Positions 27,346-35,929 of a DNA stretch of 64,000 nt are shown piece by piece. Position 1 is the stretch's first letter, and each line of letters starts with the position of its first letter. The DNA lies in contig CAMDLO010000002.1 in the NCBI GenBank assembly GCA_945901765.1, positions 1 through 64,000 of the forward strand, written 5' to 3'. The stretch comes from Cyanobium sp. NIES-981. Its GTDB lineage: Bacteria > Cyanobacteriota > Cyanobacteriia > PCC-6307 > Cyanobiaceae. The notes under the pieces were generated by a model. It made no database searches and was not told the DNA's origin. It was given only the letters and a program-made list of their open reading frames with translations. A program made the position numbers and the translations under genes.

Positions 27346-28740
27346 ATGCGCAAGACCTTCGTCCTGGATACCAACGTGCTGCTGCACGATCCGGCTGCGC
27401 TCACCCGGTTTGAGGACAACAACATCGTCATCCCGATCGAGGTGGTCGAGGAGATCGACCGCTTCAAGCGCGACCCCGCCGAGAAGGGGCGCAATGCCCG
27501 CCAGGTGTCGCGCCTGCTCGATGAGCTGCGGGCCCGGGGCAACCTCTCCGACGGGGTGCCGATCGACGATCAGGGCGGCACCCTCAAGGTGGTGTTCTGT
27601 CGCGCCGAGACCCTGGCCACCCTGCCGCCTGAGCTCAAGGCGGGCAATGGTGACAACAACATCCTGGCGGTGGCGCTGGAGCAGCAGCGGCTGGAGGCGG
27701 TGATCGGCGACCAGCCGCCGGTGGTGCTGGTCACCAAGGACACCAACCTGCGCATCAAGGCGGATGCGGTGGGGCTGATCGCCCAGGACTACACCACCGA
27801 CAAGGTGGCGATCGGCGACCTGTACCCCGGCTTCAGTGAGGTCTGGGCGAGTGCCGACCAGATGGATGCCGTGAAGGTGGCGCCCGGGCTCGCACTGGAG
27901 GGGTTGGCGCTGCCCCAGCAGCTGGTGGCCAACGAGGGGGTGACGCTGATCGACCAGGTCCAGCCGGCCCACACCCTGCTGGCTCGCTTCAACGGGGCCA
28001 GCCAGACCCTCCAGCCGCTGCAGCGCGTCACCAAGGTGAAGCTCGGCCGGATTCAGGCCCGCAACCGGGAGCAGACCTTTGCCCTCGATCTGCTGCTCGA
28101 CCCGGCCATCCAGCTGATCACCCTGGTGGGCAAGGCGGGGACGGGCAAGACCCTGCTGGCCTTGGCGGCGGGCCTCAATCAGGTGGCCGATGAACGGCTC
28201 TACGAACGGCTGCTGGTGACGCGGCCGGTGATTTCCCTGGGCAAGGAGATCGGGTTCCTGCCCGGTGACCTTGAGGAGAAGATGGGGCCCTGGATGCAGC
28301 CGATCATCGACAACCTTGACTTCCTGCTCGGTTGCGACGATCAGCGAGGCGGGAGCAGCGCCGCCACCAGCCATGGCCCCAGGCCCGGTGGCCATCGGCC
28401 CCGCAGCAACTGGGCTGACCTCAAGGGTATGGGGCTGCTGGAGGTGGAGGCGATCAGCTATATCCGCGGCCGTTCGATTCCCCGTCAGTACATGGTGGTG
28501 GATGAGGCCCAGAACCTCACACCCCACGAGGTGAAGACGATCGTGACCCGGGTGGGTGAAGGCACGAAGATCGTGCTCACCGGCGATCCCTACCAGATCG
28601 ACAACCCCTATGTGGATGCGGAGAGCAATGGCCTCACCTGGTTGGTGGAGCGGTTCAAAGACCAGCCCCTGGCGGGCCATGTGACCCTGCAGCGGGGCGA
28701 GCGCAGTGCCCTGGCGGAACTGGCGGCCAATCTGCTCTGA
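27346..28740 (+). CDS. PhoH2-type PIN-domain RNase/ATPase
   Basis: 464-aa two-domain protein. The N-terminal PIN nuclease domain has DTNVLLHDP at residues 7-15 and the acidic residues of VEEIDRF and the TKDTNLRIKA segment. The C-terminal PhoH ATPase has Walker A VGKAGTGKT near residue 262 and VVDEAQN (Walker B) near 384. PhoH2 proteins unwind and cut RNA. A basic, Gly/Ser-rich insertion (GGSSAATSHGPRPGGH) lies near residue 345 between the ATPase motifs. The ATG at 27346 gives the conserved MRKTFVLDTNVLL start. It is convergent with the downstream GlnT-type gene. Confidence 0.92.
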   Translation: MRKTFVLDTNVLLHDPAALTRFEDNNIVIPIEVVEEIDRFKRDPAEKGRNARQVSRLLDELRARGNLSDGVPIDDQGGTLKVVFCRAETLATLPPELKAGNGDNNILAVALEQQRLEAVIGDQPPVVLVTKDTNLRIKADAVGLIAQDYTTDKVAIGDLYPGFSEVWASADQMDAVKVAPGLALEGLALPQQLVANEGVTLIDQVQPAHTLLARFNGASQTLQPLQRVTKVKLGRIQARNREQTFALDLLLDPAIQLITLVGKAGTGKTLLALAAGLNQVADERLYERLLVTRPVISLGKEIGFLPGDLEEKMGPWMQPIIDNLDFLLGCDDQRGGSSAATSHGPRPGGHRPRSNWADLKGMGLLEVEAISYIRGRSIPRQYMVVDEAQNLTPHEVKTIVTRVGEGTKIVLTGDPYQIDNPYVDAESNGLTWLVERFKDQPLAGHVTLQRGERSALAELAANLL

Positions 28741-28770
28741 CGGCAGCCTCAGGACCAGCGCAACAGTGGT

Positions 28771-30087
28771 TCAGCAGTCCAGGCTGGAACGGCGTTCGGC
28801 CTCGCTGATGTCACCGCGCTCGCGCTGCCACTGGCGGCGACGGAGGTGTTCATAGGCCTGGCAGAACTCCTCCCCCAGAGCCTGGCGCAGGGCCGTGTCG
28901 GCGGCGAAGGCCTCCAGAGCCTCACCCAGCTCGGTCGGCAGCCGCTGGCATTCGCTCTGGGCGAGGGGCTGGGCGTAGTTGTCGTTGTCGTGGCGGAGGC
29001 CGGGGCTGAGCTGGCGCTCGACGCCGTCGAGGCCGGCCGCCAGGATCGCGGCCTGCAGCAGGTAAGGGTGGGCCGAACCGTCGGGCAGGCGCAGCTCCAG
29101 GCGCTGGTCGTCGGGGATACGCACCATGTGGGTGCGGTTGTTGGCCGTGTAGCTGATGCCGCCGGGGCTCCAGGTGGCGCCGGAGGTGGTGGGCGGGGCC
29201 GCCAGGCGCCGGTAGCTGTTCACCGTGGGGTTGGTGATCGCGCACAGGGCCGGGGCGTGGGCGATCAGCCCGCCCAGGAAGTGATAGGCCAGGGCCGAGA
29301 GCCCCAGCTCCCCGGCCGGATCGTGGAACAGATTGCGGCCGGCGGCCGCTGTGCCGGCAGCGCCCCACAGCGACAGATGGGTGTGACAGCCGTTGCCGGT
29401 GAGGGCGGCGAAGGGCTTGGCCATGAAGCTGGCCCGCAGGCCCTGCTGCTCGGCCATCGCCTTGACCATGACCTTGAAGAAGGCGTGACGGTCGGCGGTG
29501 GTGAGGGCATCGGCGAAGGTCCAGTTGATCTCGAACTGGCCGTTGGCGTCTTCATGGTCGGCCTGGTAGGGGCCCCAGCCCAGCTGTTCCATCGCCGTGA
29601 GCAGGGGCCCGATCAGGCCGAAACGGCGCATCAGGGCAAGCTGGTCGTAGCAGGGTTTCTCCTGGTGATCGGCCGGATCGGCGATCGCCGCCCCATCCGG
29701 GCTGAGCAGGAAGAATTCCGCCTCCACGCCGCTGCGCAGTTCGAAGCCGAGGACGGCGGCCCGCTGCTGCTGCCGGCGCAGCAACCGCCGCGGGCACTGG
29801 GCCATCGCCGTGCCGTTGAGGGTGAGTTCGGCGGCCATCCAGCCCACGCCGCTCTGCCAGGGCAGGGCTGTGAGGCTGGCCGGATCAGGCACCGCCAGCA
29901 CGTCGCCGTCCGCGGGGGAGAGATCCAGCCAGGCGGCGAAGCCGGCGAATCCCGCTCCGCCGGTGGCCATCGCCGCCATGGCGGAGGCCGGCACCAGCTT
30001 GGCCCGCTGGATGCCGAACAGGTCGGTGAACGACACCAGCACGAACTGGAGGTCCTGCTCCAGGAGCCGGTGGGTGAGATCAGCCAT
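28771..30087 (-). CDS. GlnT-type (type III) glutamine synthetase-like ligase, paralogue 2
   Basis: 438-aa GS-fold ligase. It retains the beta-Grasp DLFGIQRAK segment, the metal Glu of GVEAEFF, the DHEDANGQFEINW segment, GNGCHTHLSL and RLELRLPDGSAHPYL. The flap between PTVNSYRRL and NNRTHM reads SGATWSP, without the Glu of the GYEAP flap that binds and deprotonates ammonium in enterobacterial GlnA. It may therefore ligate an amine (as gamma-glutamylmethylamide or gamma-glutamylpolyamine synthetases do). The ATG overlaps the alpha/beta hydrolase stop by 8 bp, making it the last gene of a desaturase-hydrolase-GlnT operon. Confidence 0.82.
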   Translation of the reverse strand: MADLTHRLLEQDLQFVLVSFTDLFGIQRAKLVPASAMAAMATGGAGFAGFAAWLDLSPADGDVLAVPDPASLTALPWQSGVGWMAAELTLNGTAMAQCPRRLLRRQQQRAAVLGFELRSGVEAEFFLLSPDGAAIADPADHQEKPCYDQLALMRRFGLIGPLLTAMEQLGWGPYQADHEDANGQFEINWTFADALTTADRHAFFKVMVKAMAEQQGLRASFMAKPFAALTGNGCHTHLSLWGAAGTAAAGRNLFHDPAGELGLSALAYHFLGGLIAHAPALCAITNPTVNSYRRLAAPPTTSGATWSPGGISYTANNRTHMVRIPDDQRLELRLPDGSAHPYLLQAAILAAGLDGVERQLSPGLRHDNDNYAQPLAQSECQRLPTELGEALEAFAADTALRQALGEEFCQAYEHLRRRQWQRERGDISEAERRSSLDC

Positions 30088-31078
30088 GGGGTGCCTGCTG
30101 GAGAAGGTGGTCGACGATTGCGCGCAGCTGCTGCTGCTCGGCCGGGCTGCTGTGGGGGTTGCCGGCCCGGTGACCGAGGTGCGACGCGATCAGGTGGAAC
30201 CCGGCGCCGGGGATGGCCGCCGCGTCGGCTTCCACGTCCTCGGGGGTGAAGTAGAGGTCGTGGCTGCCTGCCACCACGGCACAGCGCGCCCGGATACCGC
30301 CGAGCACGGCAGCCAGATCGGCGCCGGGGGCCACGTCGTGGGCCAGCCAGGTGTCGAGCATGGCGATCAGGTCGCGCGGGTCGTGGCGCCGGTAGTGGGG
30401 CAGCCACTGCAGTTCCACGTGCTCCTCCACCGGCTCACGGATGGTGCGGAAGAAGGGTTGGCTGGCGGCCCAGCTGGCGTAGATCAGGGCGTAGGTGCGC
30501 AGCCCCTGCTCCGGATCGGCGTCGAAGCCGGCTCCGTTCCAGTGGCGGTCGGCGGTGAGGGCCTGGCGCAGGCTCTGGCAGAACAGCCGGGTGTGGGGGG
30601 AGGTGCGGGCGCTGCCGCACACGCAGCAGATCCGCTCCACCAGCTGTGGATGATCCACCGCCCACTGATAGGCCTGCTGAGCTCCCATCGACCAGCCGTA
30701 GACCAACGGCAGGCGGCGGATGCCGTAGGCCTCCTGCAGCAGGTGATGCTGGGCGGCCACGTTGTCGCGGTGCTGCACCACCCAGCCCTGCTCCGCCAGC
30801 CCCATGGCGCTGTTGCTGGGGCTGCTGGAGGCTCCGTTGCCGAACTGGCTGGCGATCACGATGCACCAGCGCTGCGGGTCGAGCACCGGGCCCGCCAGCC
30901 AGGCCAGATCTTCAGGCCGGGCGCCGTAGGAGGTGGGCACCAGGATCAGATTGGTGCGATCGGCATTGAGTTCGCCGATCTGCAGCACCGTGATCTGCGC
31001 GTCCGGGATGGTGTGGCCGCAGGCCAGGGGGAAGTCGCCGAGGCGGTGCTGATGCAGGTTCCGGGCCAGGGTCTTCAT
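30080..31078 (-). CDS. Alpha/beta-fold hydrolase, MetX-like
   Basis: 332 aa. The nucleophile elbow YGWSMGAQQAYQWA is near residue 130, and the general-base His is probably in ASHLGHRAGNP near 305. ITVLQIGELNADRTNLILVPTSYGA near the N-terminus and the FGNGASSSP segment resemble the homoserine O-acetyltransferase (MetX) branch of alpha/beta hydrolases. Many of these are misnamed and act as simple hydrolases. It overlaps the desaturase gene by 4 bp (ATGA) upstream and the GlnT gene by 8 bp downstream, so all three are probably made together. Confidence 0.8.
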   Translation of the reverse strand: MKTLARNLHQHRLGDFPLACGHTIPDAQITVLQIGELNADRTNLILVPTSYGARPEDLAWLAGPVLDPQRWCIVIASQFGNGASSSPSNSAMGLAEQGWVVQHRDNVAAQHHLLQEAYGIRRLPLVYGWSMGAQQAYQWAVDHPQLVERICCVCGSARTSPHTRLFCQSLRQALTADRHWNGAGFDADPEQGLRTYALIYASWAASQPFFRTIREPVEEHVELQWLPHYRRHDPRDLIAMLDTWLAHDVAPGADLAAVLGGIRARCAVVAGSHDLYFTPEDVEADAAAIPGAGFHLIASHLGHRAGNPHSSPAEQQQLRAIVDHLLQQAPHG

Positions 31079-32073
31079 GCCGGCTGACCGCCTGTGCCGG
31101 GCAGGGCCAGGGATGGCAGATCGGCCAGCAGCAGACGGTGCACCTGCAGATAGCCCGGGTCCAGATGGTGCAGGTGGGGGGCGATGTGGCGGTGGGCCGC
31201 CGGCAGGGCGTGGAAGGGAAGCGAGGCGTAAAGGTGGTGCTCGGCGTGGAACGGCATGTTCCACATCAGCCAGCGCACCGGCCAGAGGGTGAGGGTGGTG
31301 CGGGTATTGGCGGTGCCGTCGCTGGAGAAGCTGCAGCCGCTGTGTTCGGCCAGCAGCACGAACCGCAGAAAGGGCTGACCCACGGCCAGCGGCAGCAGCC
31401 AGAACCGCCACAGGAAGCCGTTGGCTTCGATCAGCGACACCGCCGCCAGGGTCAGGTAGAGGCCCACCTGCAACCAGGCTGAACGGCGCACCTTCGGGAT
31501 CAGCTCGGCGTTGAGGTAGGGCACCGCCGCCAGATCACCCCAGAGGAGGCGTGCATAACTGCTCAGCTTGCCGCTCCACCAGTGCCAGCCGCTGATCTCC
31601 AGCAGGTAGGCCACCACGCTGGTGGGCACCGGGTCGTCGAGCTCGGGGTCCAGCCCCGGTTGATGGGTGTAGCGGTGGTGCCACTGGTGGTAGCGCCGAT
31701 AGGCGGTGGCGTTGTAGAAACTCAGCAGCCCCAGCAGCCAGGCGATGCCGTCGTTGAGGGCGAGGCTCCGGAAGGCGGTGCGATGGCTGCATTCGTGCAG
31801 CCCGGCGAAGCAGGTGGCCAGCCCCAGCCCACACGCCAGCAGTCCCGCCAGCCGCAGGGACAGGGGCCAGTGCGGCTGTCCCCAGGCCAGGCCTCCGGCC
31901 ACAATTGTGAGTAGGTGGCTGGCGAGCCGCAACCAGGCGGGGCCATCACGCAGCCGGTTGAGGGCCGCCAGCTCCTCGCGGGGGATCAGGGGCGGCAGGC
32001 TCGTCCTTGCGGCGGTCGCGCAGGGAGTTGCGGGGCTGGTGGCGTTCAAGGGGGCGTATGGCGCTTCTCCCAT
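31075..32073 (-). CDS. Membrane fatty-acid desaturase-like di-iron protein
   Basis: 332-aa membrane protein with the three His boxes of the desaturase/hydroxylase superfamily: HECSHRT near residue 93, HQWHHRYTH near 128, and HAEHHLY near 276. Four or so hydrophobic helices flank them. The substrate could be a lipid, a carotenoid or a small amphiphile; no box residue is missing. It is the first gene of an operon with an alpha/beta hydrolase and a GlnT-type ligase, unusual partners for a lipid desaturase. The upstream region holds nested repeats. Confidence 0.85.
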   Translation of the reverse strand: MGEAPYAPLNATSPATPCATAARTSLPPLIPREELAALNRLRDGPAWLRLASHLLTIVAGGLAWGQPHWPLSLRLAGLLACGLGLATCFAGLHECSHRTAFRSLALNDGIAWLLGLLSFYNATAYRRYHQWHHRYTHQPGLDPELDDPVPTSVVAYLLEISGWHWWSGKLSSYARLLWGDLAAVPYLNAELIPKVRRSAWLQVGLYLTLAAVSLIEANGFLWRFWLLPLAVGQPFLRFVLLAEHSGCSFSSDGTANTRTTLTLWPVRWLMWNMPFHAEHHLYASLPFHALPAAHRHIAPHLHHLDPGYLQVHRLLLADLPSLALPGTGGQPA

Positions 32074-32204
32074 CCCAGCAGCGGCCAGCCTGTGGCTTCG
32101 GTAGGGATTGCAACCATCAGCCCGCCCCGGGAGGGCTGATGGTGTGGCTGGCCGCTGCCATCAGCGACCCTGCCTAGATTGACCCTGTACGGCGCTTCCC
32201 CCAT
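32056..32204. repeat. Nested direct and inverted repeats in a divergent promoter region
   Basis: Three layers are visible. An 18-bp direct repeat (GTAYGGCGCTTCYCCCAT) occurs at 32056-32073 and 32187-32204, and each copy ends at a start codon. A perfect 13-bp inverted repeat lies at 32078-32090 and 32146-32158 (GCAGCGGCCAGCC and its complement). Inside it is a perfect 10-bp hairpin, CCATCAGCCC (32114-32123) with GGGCTGATGG (32133-32142) around a 9-nt loop. Read either way this would form a long structured leader. Confidence 0.75.
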
Positions 32205-32397
32205 GGCCAACGGAGACCCCCTGCCGGCTGTGTCGCCGAGCCTGGCGGCCGACCCGCGTCGGCTGGCGCTGGTGGCGTCGCTGCGCAGCCGCTTCCGCAG
32301 CGCCGAGGAGTGTCAGGACGCCGCGGCCAAGCAGGCCCTGTTCAAGGAGGCGGTGTATCTCGGCATTCAGCCCGAAGAATTCACTGGGCAGGCCTGA
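32203..32397 (+). CDS. Small conserved cyanobacterial protein
   Basis: 64-aa protein of unknown function starting at ATG 32203. Predicted mostly helical; the C-terminal half (RSAEECQDAAAKQALFKEAVYLGIQPEEF) has a well-formed amphipathic pattern. No export signal. It lies 17 bp upstream of the TIM-barrel gene on the same strand and is probably co-transcribed with it. An ATG at 32179 would add eight residues but is less likely. Confidence 0.6.
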   Translation: MANGDPLPAVSPSLAADPRRLALVASLRSRFRSAEECQDAAAKQALFKEAVYLGIQPEEFTGQA

Positions 32398-32414
32398 GCG
32401 ATGCAGGTGCGGCT

Positions 32415-33263
32415 GTGATCCAGCCCGGAACCCCGCTTGTGCTGTTCAGCCTCTGGGGCTTCAGCGGTGATCTGACCGCTGCCATCAGCACGGCCCGGAA
32501 CCGGGGCTTTGACGGCCTTGAGCTGAATCTCCGCCATTCAGTCCTTGCCGATCAGGCTGGGGAGGAGGTGAACCCTGCACTGCGGGCCGCTGGCCTGGCC
32601 CTGGTGCTTGAGCTGCTCACAGGGGGCGACTATGTGCCCGATCTGAGCTGGACCCCGGAGCAGCACCTCGAGGACCTGGCTGCCCAGCTGGCCTGCGCAC
32701 CAGCTCTCGATCCCCTGCGCGTCACGGTGCTCACGGGCAGTGACAGCTGGCCCTGGCCCGTGCAGCATCGCTTCTGGGGCGAGGCCCTGGCACTGGCCGA
32801 GGCCAGCGGCCTGCCGGTGAGCTTTGAGACCCACCGTTCCCGCAGCCTTTGCAGCCCCTGGTTGCTGGAGCCGTACCTGGAGGCCTTCCCAGCGCTGCGG
32901 CTCACAGCCGATATCAGCCATTGGTGTGCGGTGGCCGAGCGGTTGATGACGCCCGAACTGGAGCCCGTGCGGGCGATGGCCGCCCGCGTCGACCACATCC
33001 ACGCCCGGGTGGGCCATGCCCAGGGGCCCTCGGTGGGCCATCCCTTCGCCCCGGAGTGGACGGAGGCCCTTGAAGCCCATCGCCGCTGCTGGCAGCTCTT
33101 CGCCCGGGAACGCTCGGAGGCGAGCCAGGGTCCGTTCACCATCACCCCGGAGTTCGGTCCGGATGGCTATCTGCCCCAGCTGCCGTTCACCCGCCAGCCG
33201 GTGGCCGATCTCCTGGAGATCAATGGAGCGATGGCCGACTGGCTGCGGCGCCAGAGCTGGTGA
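32415..33263 (+). CDS. TIM-barrel sugar-phosphate isomerase/epimerase-like protein
   Basis: 282-aa protein of the AP-endonuclease-2/xylose-isomerase-like barrel family. Typical strands end in acidic or His residues: GFDGLELNLRH, VSFETHRSR, LTADISHWCAV, VDHIHARVGHAQGP and FTITPEFGPDGY, which could form a divalent-metal site. The substrate is unknown. The GTG at 32415 is the only start after the preceding stop. It is convergent with the Rieske gene (16-bp gap). It sits between the two minus-strand nitrogen operons and may process a product of either; that is inference. Confidence 0.75.
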   Translation: MIQPGTPLVLFSLWGFSGDLTAAISTARNRGFDGLELNLRHSVLADQAGEEVNPALRAAGLALVLELLTGGDYVPDLSWTPEQHLEDLAAQLACAPALDPLRVTVLTGSDSWPWPVQHRFWGEALALAEASGLPVSFETHRSRSLCSPWLLEPYLEAFPALRLTADISHWCAVAERLMTPELEPVRAMAARVDHIHARVGHAQGPSVGHPFAPEWTEALEAHRRCWQLFARERSEASQGPFTITPEFGPDGYLPQLPFTRQPVADLLEINGAMADWLRRQSW

Positions 33264-33279
33264 GGGGGCCAGCGTCTCC

Positions 33280-34338
33280 TCAGCCGGGATGCATGCTGTC
33301 CAGGTCCATCAGGCGGTGGTACAACGCTTGCCACTGCACGATCCGCTGCTCCAGCCGATGCACCGGTCCGGGGGTGAGCTGGCTCCCATAGCCGCGTTGG
33401 GCCGATTCCACCAGGCGCCGGTCCTCCTCCAGGAAGCTCTGCATGTCGTCCATCCAGCCCGCGGCCTTGGCGGCCAGTGCGGCGGGACCGAACAGCCACA
33501 CGTCCATGCTGCACTGATCCAGTGCTGATGCCGGTGCGGCGGTGGAGCCCCGGGGGAGAAAGCTGATCAGGGCCAGTCGCTGGTCTGGCCAGAGCAGCAG
33601 GTGCGTCCAGGGGGCGAGTCCGAAGGTGTAGAAGGTGCCCTGGCCGTGGGGTGTGGCCAGCAGAGTGCCGTGGGCACTGAAGGCATGGCGGTAGTCGCGC
33701 ACCGGCCCCTGCTCCCGGTGCAGGGTTGTGGGATGGGCGATCGCCACGTGATAGTCGTCGAGGGTGTTGTCGTGGGCAAGCTTCCAGTTGCATGCCAGAG
33801 GCCGCTGTTGCCGGGCCAGCAGGGGCCGCGGTATGGCAAACAGATCTGCCGCCTCCTGCAGCACCAGATCCAGCTGGTGCTCGAGGGGCAGGGGATCGGC
33901 CGTCAGGGCCACCCAGATCAGCGGGCCCAGCTCACGGCAGGCCAGGGCCTGCAGGGGCCAGTCGGCCCGATCGAAGCGCTCCAGGAAGTCGCTCTCCCGC
34001 GCCGCTGCCAGCAGCTGGCCCTGGAGGTCGTAGGTCCAGCCGTGATACGGGCAGATCAGGCGGCGGCAGGCTGCCCCGGTGCCTCCGGTCGCCTGCAGAG
34101 CCACGCCCCGATGGGGACAGCGGTTCACAAAGGCGCGGGGAGCCACTTCCCCCTCGCCACTGGGCCTGGTGAGCAGCACGGGAATCCCCAGCAGTTCCAC
34201 AGTCAGTGCTGACCCTGCTGTCAGGTCGGCAGCGGCTGCCAGCGGGTGCCAGAAACGGTTGGCGTAGTGGGAGAGCTCCCGCGCGGCCACGGCAGCGGAG
34301 GTATAGACCCAGCTGGGCATGAAGGTGGTCGAAACCAT
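33280..34338 (-). CDS. Rieske non-haem iron oxygenase, alpha subunit-like
   Basis: 352 aa. The Rieske [2Fe-2S] ligands are CPHRG (near residue 73) and CPYHGW (near 95). The mononuclear iron site is in NWKLAHDNTLDDYHVAIAHP (near 180), with the usual bridging Asp and two His. Related single-component oxygenases N-demethylate carnitine, choline, stachydrine or glycine betaine, or hydroxylate aromatics. A partner reductase is not in the window. It is the last gene after the SBP, permease and ATPase genes (19-bp gap to the ATPase). The context suggests it acts on the imported compound, possibly an N-alkylated guanidine; that is inference. Confidence 0.85.
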   Translation of the reverse strand: MVSTTFMPSWVYTSAAVAARELSHYANRFWHPLAAAADLTAGSALTVELLGIPVLLTRPSGEGEVAPRAFVNRCPHRGVALQATGGTGAACRRLICPYHGWTYDLQGQLLAAARESDFLERFDRADWPLQALACRELGPLIWVALTADPLPLEHQLDLVLQEAADLFAIPRPLLARQQRPLACNWKLAHDNTLDDYHVAIAHPTTLHREQGPVRDYRHAFSAHGTLLATPHGQGTFYTFGLAPWTHLLLWPDQRLALISFLPRGSTAAPASALDQCSMDVWLFGPAALAAKAAGWMDDMQSFLEEDRRLVESAQRGYGSQLTPGPVHRLEQRIVQWQALYHRLMDLDSMHPG

Positions 34339-34357
34339 GGTCTGGCGACGGGAGGGG

Positions 34358-35128
34358 TCAGGCGGCGAGAGCCGGCTCCAAGCCCCGCAGGTCCGCGGCG
34401 AGCTCTTCGCGCAGATCCAGAAACGGCCGCGATAGCCGCAGTTTGGCCAGCGAGGAGCGATCCAGATCCACCCTGACACTGCGCACGATCCGTCCAGGGC
34501 TGGGCGCCATGATGTGCACCGTGCCCGCCAGCAGCAGGGCTTCCTCGAGGTCGTGGGTGATGAGCAGCGCTGTGAGGCCGGTGCGCTGCCACAGGGTGTG
34601 CAGGAACTCCTGCATCGATTCGCGGATCTGGATGTCAAGGGCGCCGAAGGGTTCATCGAGCAGAAGCACCTGCGGTTCGGCCGCCAGGGCGCGGGCGATG
34701 GCCACCCGTTGCTGCATTCCCCCCGAGAGCTCCCGTGGCAAGCGCCGGGCCGCGTCGGCCAGCCCCACCACTTCCAGGAAGTAACCCGTGCGCTCACGGA
34801 TCTCCTGGCGCGGGCGACCCTGCAGCTCCATGCCGAAGGCCACGTTCTCGGCAGCGGTGAGCCAGGGGTAGAGGCTGTACTTCTGGAACACCATCCCCCG
34901 GTCGGAACCCGGGGCGGTGATCGGCCGGCCGTCCATGCTGATCGTGCCGGCGCTTGGCTGCTCGAGGCCGGCGATCAGGCGCATCACGGTGGATTTGCCT
35001 GAGCCGGAGCTGCCCACCAGCGCCACGAACTCGCCGGAGTGGACAGCAAAGCTCACGTTGCGCAACACTTGTTTGGCTCTGGCGCCATAGCCAAAGGTCT
35101 TGGACACGTCGGCGATCTGCAGATGCAT
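34358..35128 (-). CDS. ABC transporter ATP-binding protein (SsuB/TauB/NrtD-like)
   Basis: 256-aa ATPase of a nitrate/sulfonate/taurine-type importer. Walker A GSSGSGKST is near residue 40, Q-loop FQKYSLYPWL near 82, the signature LSGGMQQR near 136, Walker B LLLDEPFGALD near 158 and the H-loop ITHDLEEAL near 190. It lies 17 bp downstream of the permease gene. In Synechocystis a transporter of this type (sll1080-1082) neighbours the guanidine hydrolase genes, so guanidine or a derivative is the likely cargo. Confidence 0.92.
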   Translation of the reverse strand: MHLQIADVSKTFGYGARAKQVLRNVSFAVHSGEFVALVGSSGSGKSTVMRLIAGLEQPSAGTISMDGRPITAPGSDRGMVFQKYSLYPWLTAAENVAFGMELQGRPRQEIRERTGYFLEVVGLADAARRLPRELSGGMQQRVAIARALAAEPQVLLLDEPFGALDIQIRESMQEFLHTLWQRTGLTALLITHDLEEALLLAGTVHIMAPSPGRIVRSVRVDLDRSSLAKLRLSRPFLDLREELAADLRGLEPALAA

Positions 35129-35145
35129 GGAGAAAGTGATTGGGG

Positions 35146-35913
35146 TCAGTTGGCCCAGGCGCAGGCACGGCGCATCACGGCGCGGAAGCCCAGATCGATC
35201 AGCAGGCCGATCAGACCGATCACGATCAGACCCATGAAGATTTCATCGGTGCGCAGGAAGCGCTGGGCGAGGCTGATGCGCTTACCCAGGCCTTCGGTGG
35301 CCGCCACCAGCTCTGCCACGATCACCAGATTCCAGGCTGAAGCCATGTTGATTCGGTAGGTGTCGAGCACCTGGGGAGCAATGAAGGGAGCCACCACCTT
35401 CACCAGAATCGGCAGAGTGCGGCCGCCGAGGGTGCGGGCGGTTTCCATCAGTTCCCTCGGCACGAACTTGACGGAATCCATGATCATCAGGGTGTTGAAG
35501 AAGAAGGTGCCGATGAAGATCAGCAACACCTTCGGCAGTTCATCCAGTCCGAAATAGATGATCAGCAGGGGAATGAAGGCCGGCGCCGGCATGTAGCGGA
35601 TCAGGCCCATCAGCGGCTCCAGCAGCCGGCAAATCACCGGGCTGGTGCCCATGGCGATGCCGACCGGCAGGGCCAGGCCCGCCGACATGGCAAAGCCGAT
35701 GAACACCCGCTGAATGCTGGCCAGGGCATCCTTCAGCAGCAGGCCACTGGTCCACTGCTGCTGCCCCGCCAGCCAGACGGCCTGGGGCGAGGGCAGGAAC
35801 AGCTTGTTCACACTGCCGCTGGCGGTGGTGATCCACCACAGCAGCAGCACGGTGAGGATGCCCAGCAGGCCGAGCGACCAGGGGTGACGGATCAGGCGTT
35901 GGAACGCAGGCAT
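35146..35913 (-). CDS. ABC transporter permease (SsuC/TauC/NrtB-like)
   Basis: About 255-aa inner-membrane permease with six hydrophobic segments. The cytoplasmic EAA-like loop appears in VPRELMETARTLGG (near residue 165), which couples to the ATPase. PAPAFIPLLIIYFGLDELPKVLLIF is typical of the SsuC/TauC family. I use the ATG at 35913 (MPAFQRL). A longer frame from 35958 would overlap the binding-protein gene by 29 bp. Confidence 0.9.
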   Translation of the reverse strand: MPAFQRLIRHPWSLGLLGILTVLLLWWITTASGSVNKLFLPSPQAVWLAGQQQWTSGLLLKDALASIQRVFIGFAMSAGLALPVGIAMGTSPVICRLLEPLMGLIRYMPAPAFIPLLIIYFGLDELPKVLLIFIGTFFFNTLMIMDSVKFVPRELMETARTLGGRTLPILVKVVAPFIAPQVLDTYRINMASAWNLVIVAELVAATEGLGKRISLAQRFLRTDEIFMGLIVIGLIGLLIDLGFRAVMRRACAWAN

Positions 35914-35929
35914 GACCAACGGCTGGGGA

